Assembly (NCBI GenBank): GCA_002292015.1
Contig: DBBD01000073.1
Location: 1 to 11,007, forward strand
Direction of reading: 5' to 3'
DNA: 11,007 bases
Source: Firmicutes bacterium UBA993
GTDB taxonomy: Bacteria > Bacillota > Dethiobacteria > DTU022
Of this stretch, positions 1 to 5,285 are shown piece by piece. The notes beneath the pieces are model-generated. The model was given only the letters and a program-made list of their open reading frames with translations. It searched no databases and was not told the DNA's origin. Made by a program: the position numbers and the translations under genes. Each line of letters opens with the position of its first letter. Position 1 is the first letter of the stretch.

Positions 1-1
1 T

Positions 2-1288
2 TCCAACAATGCTTTTACCGCCTTTGTAATCTTTTTTTATGTGGATCAGTTAAAATTACCGGTGGCCTTAGTCTCGGTAGCCTGGATCCTGTACGGGATG
101 TGGAATGCCGTAAATGACCCTCTCCTCGGTTATATCTCTGATCGCACCAGGAGCCGCTTCGGCCGCCGTATTCCGTATATTCTATTCGGCACAGTACCTT
201 TAGCCTTTTTTTTCTACCTGGTATGGGTGCCCCCCTTCGCCTCGGCCCCGGATTATATCCCGCTGTTTATATATTTTGTGCTGATCATCTTCTGCTGGGA
301 TACACTCTATACCATGGTGGTTCTTAATTGGACCTCACTTTTTCCGGAGATGTACCATAGTGTGAAGGAGCGCGCCGATGTTAACGTTTTGCGTCAGTTC
401 TTCGGCCTGGTAGGGTTGATCCTGGGGGTATCACTGGCCCCCCTTCTTTACACTACCGTGGGCTGGGGCGCGATGGGTCTTATCTTCGCCGTCATTACCG
501 CAGCGACCCTGTTGTTTTCACTTTACGGTTCCAAGGAGAACCCCCGCTTCCGGGGTGAGGCGATGCCCCTGGTGGCGGCCCTGAAACACACCGTCGTTAA
601 CCGCTCCTTTCTTACCTATGTTCTCTACTCCCTTTTTGTCCAGTTCACCTTTGTTCTGCTGATGGGTATGATTCCATTTTATACCAAGCATGTCCTGGAG
701 CTGACAGACATCTGGAATACCTTTTTCTTTCTGGCTATATTTTTGGTTACCTTCGCCGCTCTCATGCTCTGGTCGCGCCTGATCCAAAAATATGGGCCCC
801 GGTGGGTGGCCTTCTGTGCAGCCGTAGCTTTCGGCTTGGCCTTAATTCCCACTTTTTTCATCAATTCCTCCCTGGCAGCGATAGCTGTATTTGCCTCCTG
901 CGGTCTGGGGCTGGGGGGCCTGCTTTTAATTCTTGAGGTGCTTCTGGCGGAGATTATCGATGAAGATTATTTAAAAACAGGCCGCAGGAGAGAGGGGATC
1001 TATTTTGGGGTAAACGCCTTATTCATTCGACTGGGCATCTCCCTGCAGGGGGTGGTGTTGGGGCTGGTTATGACCACGACGGGTTTTGATGCCCACTTGG
1101 CGGCGCAACCTTCTTCCGCGGTTTTCGGTCTGAGACTGTTGACCAGTTTTATCCCCGTAGCTGCCCTGGTAGCTGCCCTGGGCGCTATCATCTTCTTCCC
1201 ACTCCACGGTTCCAGGCTTCAACAGTTGAAAGAGGATGTGCGGCAAAGGAGGCTGTTGGATGGAGAAGAGTCTATGGTGGAAGCTTAA
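2..1288 (+). CDS. GPH-family (MFS) sugar:cation symporter, 5' end outside window
   Basis: Integral membrane carrier of the glycoside-pentoside-hexuronide:cation symporter branch of the major facilitator superfamily, expected to import a sugar or glycoside together with H+ or Na+. The cytoplasmic-loop signature NDPLLGYISDRT followed by RFGRR lies at about 113-170, where GPH carriers have it after TM2. A second GPH hallmark, DEDYLKTGRRREGIYFG, lies at about 957-1010. The product is strongly hydrophobic, with roughly eleven to twelve membrane segments and a short charged C-terminal tail. A GTG occurs at 41, but the frame stays open to base 2 and that upstream part encodes the end of a hydrophobic helix (TAFVIFFY). 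The gene therefore almost certainly starts before the window. Its last 29 bases overlap the deacetylase gene, so the two are co-transcribed. Family assignment is firm; the substrate is inferred only from the neighbours. Confidence 0.9.
   Translation, partial: SNNAFTAFVIFFYVDQLKLPVALVSVAWILYGMWNAVNDPLLGYISDRTRSRFGRRIPYILFGTVPLAFFFYLVWVPPFASAPDYIPLFIYFVLIIFCWDTLYTMVVLNWTSLFPEMYHSVKERADVNVLRQFFGLVGLILGVSLAPLLYTTVGWGAMGLIFAVITAATLLFSLYGSKENPRFRGEAMPLVAALKHTVVNRSFLTYVLYSLFVQFTFVLLMGMIPFYTKHVLELTDIWNTFFFLAIFLVTFAALMLWSRLIQKYGPRWVAFCAAVAFGLALIPTFFINSSLAAIAVFASCGLGLGGLLLILEVLLAEIIDEDYLKTGRRREGIYFGVNALFIRLGISLQGVVLGLVMTTTGFDAHLAAQPSSAVFGLRLLTSFIPVAALVAALGAIIFFPLHGSRLQQLKEDVRQRRLLDGEESMVEA
1245..1252 (+). 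promoter_or_regulatory. Strong ribosome binding site that sets the deacetylase start
   Basis: AAAGGAGG stands 7 bases before the ATG at 1260, ideal spacing. It lies inside the end of the transporter gene and argues against the upstream in-frame ATG at 1236, which has no comparable site. Confidence 0.8.
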
Positions 1289-2045
1289 ATTCTTATTTAA
1301 TCCCCGAAGCAAGTTTTTATTGGAGATCCCTGATCTTCTCAGCTTTAGCCGTTACCTGCTGATCTCTCCTCATCCGGATGACGGCGATCTCTTTTGTGGA
1401 GGGTTGCAGCTCCGCCTGGCCCGAGACGGAAAAGAGCTTTTGCACCTGGTAGTATCCGATGGATCCAAAGGAAGCTACGACGTTCAAACCGATCCGCAGG
1501 ATCTGGCTAAGATCAGAAAAAAAGAGCAGGAAGAGGCCTCTTTGCACTTAGGGATCAAGGAGCTGCTCTTCTGGGAGATGACGGATGGAGAGCTGCCTGA
1601 CTGTCCGGTGGTGGTAAAAAAGTTGATCGCGCTGATCCGGGAGAAACAGCCGGAATGCATCATCTGCCCCGATCCATGGCTGCCATATGAAGCTCACCCG
1701 GATCACGTGAAAGTGGGTATGGCCGGCGCCGAGGCGGCTATCTTCTCCTCCATGCCCCTTTATTTCCCTGAGATCAGACCTTCCTGGGCGGTGAAGGCGG
1801 TGGCTTTCTATTGCTCTGTACAACCAAACAGCTATGTAGATATTTCTTTGGTCTGGGAAAAACGAATGGAAGCGGTTAAGATGCACAAAAGCCAGTTCCC
1901 CCAAGAGATCATTCCTATGCTGAACGCTTTTTGCCATTTTAAGTCCAGGGAAAACGCCCGATGGAAAAAAATGAATAGGGCTGAGGCCTATAAAGTCCTG
2001 ATCCCGGAACATCTCCACGGGAATGTGGATAGCTGGGAGTCGTGA
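1260..2045 (+). CDS. PIG-L/LmbE-family zinc-dependent deacetylase
   Basis: A 261-residue cytoplasmic protein of the PIG-L (LmbE-like) family, whose members remove N-acetyl groups from sugars such as GlcNAc conjugates and, in some archaea, diacetylchitobiose. The zinc/catalytic motif HPDD is at residues 38-41 (SPHPDDGDLFCGG) and the second metal motif AHPDH at residues 145-149, so both halves of the active site are intact. The length is normal and there is no signal peptide. I start it at 1260 rather than the in-frame ATG at 1236 because a perfect AAAGGAGG lies 7 bases upstream of 1260. It overlaps the transporter by 29 bases, and the kinase ATG follows its stop by 2 bases. Inference: it deacetylates the sugar taken up by the transporter before the kinase acts. 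Roles on other N-acyl substrates (for example a thiol-conjugate amidase or mycothiol/bacillithiol-type deacetylase) cannot be excluded. Confidence 0.88.
   Translation: MEKSLWWKLKFLFNPRSKFLLEIPDLLSFSRYLLISPHPDDGDLFCGGLQLRLARDGKELLHLVVSDGSKGSYDVQTDPQDLAKIRKKEQEEASLHLGIKELLFWEMTDGELPDCPVVVKKLIALIREKQPECIICPDPWLPYEAHPDHVKVGMAGAEAAIFSSMPLYFPEIRPSWAVKAVAFYCSVQPNSYVDISLVWEKRMEAVKMHKSQFPQEIIPMLNAFCHFKSRENARWKKMNRAEAYKVLIPEHLHGNVDSWES
2035..2039 (+). promoter_or_regulatory. Ribosome binding site that sets the kinase start
   Basis: GGGAG lies 8 bases before ATG 2048 but only 2 bases before the alternative GTG at 2042, so the ATG is preferred. Confidence 0.6.
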
Positions 2046-2047
2046 TC

Positions 2048-3031
2048 ATGTACTTTTTAGGGATCGACGGAGGAACTTTCAAGACTAAAGCGGTAGTAGG
2101 AGAACAATCGGGGAGAATAATGGGAAAAGGGCTGGCTGGACCTTCCAATTATCAGTTAATTGGGTTGGATCCGGCCATGGAGGCCGTCAAGTCTGCTGTT
2201 GATCAGGCTTTGACTGAGGCCGGGATTTCTATTTCTTCAATAAAGGGCGCGGTTTTTGGGTTGTCGGGAGCTGATCTTCCACTTAATTTCGCTGAGTTAA
2301 GCAAAGGTTTGCAACAAGCTTTCCCCGGGTTGTCTTTTCAGCTCTTAAACGATGCTTGGGTGGGCTTAAGAGGAGGGATCAAAAATGGCCTGGGGATTGC
2401 CGTTATCTGTGGAACCGGGGGTAATATTTGCGGACTAAACGCCAAAGGAGAGAGCTACATTTCCCGCGGACTCGGCTATGAGACCGGTTTCCACGGTGGA
2501 TCGATGTACCTGGTAAGGGAGATCATCCACCATGCTTTTCGATCTGCCGATTCCATCGGCCCCAAAACCCCTTTGGAGGAAGAGCTTCTACGCCTTCCCG
2601 GGGTGGAAAGTTTCGATCAACTGGCCTCCTTGATCCTGGAGAGTCAGAGCAACCTTCTGGCGGTAACGCCGCTTCTGTTTCAGGCATTCACTCTGGTACC
2701 CCGTCTTTTCGGATTAGCATCTGAGGGAGACTTGGTCTCTCAGGAGATTATCGCCCGCTTAGGACGCTTTTTCGGTCAATCGGCGGGTTATCTATGCCAC
2801 AGGTTAAAACTGAATCAATGTGACGTGGTGCTGATAGGGAGCGTATTTTCGGGGAGCAGCCCGATTTTGCTGGATTCTTTAAATCTTGAGCTCCATCTTT
2901 TAGCTCCTGGAGCCAAGACTTGTCTGCCCCTCTTTTCGCCGGAGACAGGCGCTTACCTTCTTTCCCTGGAAAGAGAAGGGGTAACCGTAACCGAAGAGCT
3001 GTACCGGAAATTGTTGTCGACAGCTACATAA
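2048..3031 (+). CDS. BadF/BadG/BcrA/BcrD-type sugar kinase (N-acetylglucosamine/glucosamine kinase-like)
   Basis: A 327-residue kinase of the ASKHA (actin/hexokinase/Hsp70) fold, BadF/BadG ATPase family, in which GlcNAc and glucosamine kinases are found. Visible motifs in order: phosphate-1 loop GIDGGTFKTKA at residues 5-15; GLSGAD at 71-76; LNDAW around 100-104 with the expected catalytic Asp102; the second phosphate loop CGTGGN at 121-126; GLGYETGFHGGS around 141-152; and a late IGS segment of the adenosine region. The family's usual GDEGS/GDxGGG element reads GFHGGS here, so the active-site edge differs. It is the last gene of the plus-strand operon, 2 bases after the deacetylase. The kinase is inferred to phosphorylate the amino sugar made by that enzyme. 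ATP-dependent kinase activity on a small sugar is likely; activation of 2-hydroxyacyl-CoA dehydratases, another role in the superfamily, is unlikely because it lacks the iron-sulfur cysteines and partner genes. Confidence 0.85.
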   Translation: MYFLGIDGGTFKTKAVVGEQSGRIMGKGLAGPSNYQLIGLDPAMEAVKSAVDQALTEAGISISSIKGAVFGLSGADLPLNFAELSKGLQQAFPGLSFQLLNDAWVGLRGGIKNGLGIAVICGTGGNICGLNAKGESYISRGLGYETGFHGGSMYLVREIIHHAFRSADSIGPKTPLEEELLRLPGVESFDQLASLILESQSNLLAVTPLLFQAFTLVPRLFGLASEGDLVSQEIIARLGRFFGQSAGYLCHRLKLNQCDVVLIGSVFSGSSPILLDSLNLELHLLAPGAKTCLPLFSPETGAYLLSLEREGVTVTEELYRKLLSTAT

Positions 3032-3086
3032 AAGTGACTTACGCTTGCTGTTCCGATACCGGGACGGCCAAATACGTATCTGCGAA

Positions 3087-4028
3087 CTAAACATTTTCGG
3101 CTAAATAGTGGAGTAGTGCCTGGAATTCCGGCGGCGGGGGGGCGAAAAATGTTAAGCTTTCCTGGCTGGATGGGTGGATAAGAGAAAGCCGGTATGCATG
3201 CAACGCATGGGTAAAAAGCATCTCCGGCGGAAGGCCGGCCCAGGTTCCCGGCCCATAAATAAAATCGCCGACTACCGGATGGCCGATATAAGATAGGTGA
3301 ACCCTAATCTGATGGGTGCGCCCGGTTTCAAGCATAACCTTCAGTAAACTTATCTGCCCATACTCTTTTAATACTCGGTAGCGGGTTACCGCCTCGCGGC
3401 CGGCAGTAATAACCGCCATTTTCTTGCGGTTTCGCGGGTGTCGGCCCAACGGGGCTTCAATCCTGCCGGAAACTGGTTTAACCCGGTCACAGACCAGGGC
3501 CAGATACTCACGTCTTAGCTGTCGGCTTTTAAGCTGGCTTGAAAGTGAACTGTGCGCTTTATCGTTCTTAGCTACGATCAGCAGACCGGATGTATCCTTG
3601 TCAAGACGATGCACTATACCTGGGCGTACCACACCACCGATCCCTGATAGATCATGGCAATGGTGCAGCAAAGCGTTCACCAGTGTGCCACGGCTGTGAC
3701 CGGGGGCAGGATGAACCACCATTTGCCGTGGCTTATTAATCACCAGCAAATCATTGTCTTCGAAGATAACCGCGAGCGGGATCTCCTCAGGCCTGGTCTC
3801 TGGCGCCTCAGGTTCCGGAAGAGAATAAACCACCATATCCCCAGCGCGAACCCGGTAATTTTTATCGGTACAAACCATTTCATTAACCGCAACCAGACCC
3901 TCTTCAATCAGTTTCTGTACCCGGCTGCGGGTCAGGTCAGTAACCGCCCCTGCCAGGAAAAGATCAATCCGCCGGCCAGTCTCGGGATCAGGAACGCTTA
4001 CCCGCATGAGGGAATGCTGTTCCCTCAT
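3087..4028 (-). CDS. rluD: RluD-like (RluA family) 23S rRNA pseudouridine synthase
   Basis: A 313-residue pseudouridine synthase of the RluA/RluC/RluD family that isomerises uridines in 23S rRNA. An N-terminal S4 RNA-binding domain occupies about residues 18-66, then the catalytic domain runs from about residue 84. The active-site motif HRLDKDTSG is at 140-148, with catalytic Asp143. GRTHQIRVH, conserved in this family, follows further on, then GHPVVGD. Length matches RluD, and the position after lspA corresponds to Bacillus subtilis ylyB. The start at ATG 4028 overlaps the lgt stop by one base (TAATG). Its own Shine-Dalgarno site is poor, so it is probably translated by coupling to lgt. An alternative ATG at 4007 (residue 8) would give a more conventional N-terminus. 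The exact rRNA target is not readable from the sequence. In Bacillus the next gene is pyrR; here the next gene is an unrelated convergent sugar operon. Confidence 0.93.
   Translation of the reverse strand: MREQHSLMRVSVPDPETGRRIDLFLAGAVTDLTRSRVQKLIEEGLVAVNEMVCTDKNYRVRAGDMVVYSLPEPEAPETRPEEIPLAVIFEDNDLLVINKPRQMVVHPAPGHSRGTLVNALLHHCHDLSGIGGVVRPGIVHRLDKDTSGLLIVAKNDKAHSSLSSQLKSRQLRREYLALVCDRVKPVSGRIEAPLGRHPRNRKKMAVITAGREAVTRYRVLKEYGQISLLKVMLETGRTHQIRVHLSYIGHPVVGDFIYGPGTWAGLPPEMLFTHALHAYRLSLIHPSSQESLTFFAPPPPEFQALLHYLAENV
4006..4028 (-). repeat. Perfect 9-bp inverted repeat over the rluD-like start codon
   Basis: Read on the plus strand, ATGAGGGAA (4006-4014) and TTCCCTCAT (4020-4028) are exact reverse complements separated by TGCTG. 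In the mRNA this makes a 9-bp stem with a 5-base loop that contains both candidate start codons (4028 and 4007) and the GAGGGA purine tract. It could hide the start until a ribosome ending lgt opens it. The regulatory role is inference. Confidence 0.55.
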
Positions 4029-4804
4029 TATTTCGCTGCCTTTTTCTTCTTTTCTGAGGCCTTTGAATCAGGAAGCAGGTAGCAAATCAGGGCGATAGTC
4101 GCAGATGAAAATACAAACAGGGCCAGACTGAAGATCTGGGCTGCAGTGAGGCCTGCTGCGACCTCATAACCATGACGAAAGAATTCAGTTGTAAACCTTA
4201 ACAAACCATAAAGTGCAAAGAGCATCAGCAGTATAAAACCGATAAACGGCCTCCGCGGCTTCAGCACCTTCAATATGACAAATATCAGCAGACCGCCCAG
4301 GGTGGCATAAAGCTGAACCGGGTGCCGTAGTATGGTATCAGCCATATTGATCGGCAGAGCCCAGGGTAAATCCGCTTCTTTGCCATAACAGCAGCCGTTT
4401 AAAAAACAGCCAACCCTCACGAAACTGTAGCCGAGCACCAGGTAGGGCGCAAATAGGTCGGCTAGTTTCATAAAACTGATCTTGCGACGGGAGCACCAGA
4501 TCAAAAGAGCAATAGCACCGCCAAACATAGCACCGTAAAAGGTGAGTCCCTCAGATACCGTCAAAATTGTTAGGAACGGTTGGGTGCTATAATAGCGCCA
4601 ATTTAAGACAATAAATAGTATTCGAGACCCAATAAGTCCAAAAAAAGCGGTAACAATTATTGCCTCGAGCAGATGGTCGAAACTAATCCCTTCCCGGGGT
4701 GCTTCGCGGTAGAGAGCCAGGGTTGCTACCAGGATAGCCAGCGCCATCATAAAGCCATAAGAATAAACCGTCAGGCTGCCAATGCTAAAAAGTTCGGGGT
4801 ACAT
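4028..4804 (-). CDS. lgt: Prolipoprotein diacylglyceryl transferase
   Basis: A 258-residue polytopic membrane enzyme that transfers diacylglycerol from phosphatidylglycerol to the lipobox cysteine of prelipoproteins, the first step of lipoprotein maturation. The Lgt signature is clear: SFVRVGCFLNGCCYG at residues 127-141, with the expected Arg130 and Asn136; GLTFYGAMFGG at 86-96; and RFTTEFFR at 203-210, holding the conserved C-terminal arginines. HPVQLYA at 161-167 departs from the usual HPxQLYE. Several hydrophobic segments fill the rest and a lysine-rich tail follows. I choose ATG 4804 over the in-frame GTG at 4810 because AAAGGAG (4813-4819) stands 8 bases from the ATG but only 2 from the GTG. 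The ATG overlaps the lspA stop (TGATG), and the lgt stop overlaps the next start (TAATG). It thus forms a coupled unit with LspA, the next enzyme of the same pathway. Confidence 0.95.
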   Translation of the reverse strand: MYPELFSIGSLTVYSYGFMMALAILVATLALYREAPREGISFDHLLEAIIVTAFFGLIGSRILFIVLNWRYYSTQPFLTILTVSEGLTFYGAMFGGAIALLIWCSRRKISFMKLADLFAPYLVLGYSFVRVGCFLNGCCYGKEADLPWALPINMADTILRHPVQLYATLGGLLIFVILKVLKPRRPFIGFILLMLFALYGLLRFTTEFFRHGYEVAAGLTAAQIFSLALFVFSSATIALICYLLPDSKASEKKKKAAK

Positions 4805-5265
4805 CAGCACATCTCCTTTGATCTTTTATAAGTTTCATCACGCCAGTAGGCAATCAAAAACAAACTTATACCGATTACAATGGCAGAATCAGCAACATTA
4901 AAAATTGGCGGCCAGATTTCAAGATCAATAAAATCAACTACATATCCGGTGCGTAGCCGGTCAATCAAGTTGCCAACTGCGCCGCCGAGCAACAGGGATA
5001 GAGAAAAGCGCAACAATCGCTGTTCTGCAGATAACAAACGGTAAAAATAGATAATAAAGATAACTACCGCTACGGTAATCACAACCAAGATTGTCGTCTG
5101 GTAGGGCAATATGCCGAATGCTGCGCCTGGGTTACGGGCAAAAGTGATATGTAAAACATTTTCAAGCAGGACGATGGACTCACCGACCTGCATCAGCGAC
5201 GAGACGAGGAATTTGCTGAGCTGGTCGACGATAATAATAAAGGCTGCTGTTATTATAAAACGCAA
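4804..5265 (-). CDS. lspA: Lipoprotein signal peptidase (signal peptidase II)
   Basis: A 153-residue membrane aspartyl protease that cleaves the signal peptide of diacylglyceryl-modified prelipoproteins. All family boxes are present: DQLSK at residues 14-18, FARNPGAAFG at 42-51, GGAVGNLIDRL at 94-104, then VVDFID with catalytic Asp111 and FNVADSAI with catalytic Asp126. Four hydrophobic segments and a normal length fit LspA. The start is a TTG at 5265, supported by AAAGGAG 6 bases upstream, and no ATG before the first membrane helix competes with it. It lies 20 bases after ileS, as in many Firmicutes, and ends in a one-base overlap with lgt. This puts the two sequential enzymes of lipoprotein maturation in one translation-coupled pair. 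Confidence 0.96.
   Translation of the reverse strand: MRFIITAAFIIIVDQLSKFLVSSLMQVGESIVLLENVLHITFARNPGAAFGILPYQTTILVVITVAVVIFIIYFYRLLSAEQRLLRFSLSLLLGGAVGNLIDRLRTGYVVDFIDLEIWPPIFNVADSAIVIGISLFLIAYWRDETYKRSKEMC
4813..4819 (-). promoter_or_regulatory. lgt ribosome binding site inside the 3' end of lspA
   Basis: AAAGGAG on the minus strand, within the last lspA codons. It stands 8 bases before the lgt ATG at 4804 and only 2 bases before the GTG at 4810, so it selects the ATG. Confidence 0.7.
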
Positions 5266-5271
5266 TTTAGT

Positions 5272-5278
5272 CTCCTTT
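5272..5278 (-). promoter_or_regulatory. Strong ribosome binding site supporting the TTG start of lspA
   Basis: AAAGGAG on the minus strand, 6 bases from TTG 5265, filling most of the 20-base ileS-lspA gap. Confidence 0.75.
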
Positions 5279-5285
5279 TAGATCA

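Noticed and set aside
41..43. GTG at 41 as the true start of the transporter
   Set aside because: The frame is open back to base 2 and encodes the end of the first membrane helix, and no ribosome binding site precedes 41; the gene starts upstream of the window.
1548..2018. 156-codon open frame on the minus strand opposite the deacetylase
   Set aside because: Antisense shadow of a clearly conserved PIG-L gene, with no supporting start signals.
3032..3086. Bidirectional terminator between the convergent transcripts
   Set aside because: Only a 5-bp gatac/gtatc pairing (3054-3080) and no T-run on either side; not a credible intrinsic terminator.
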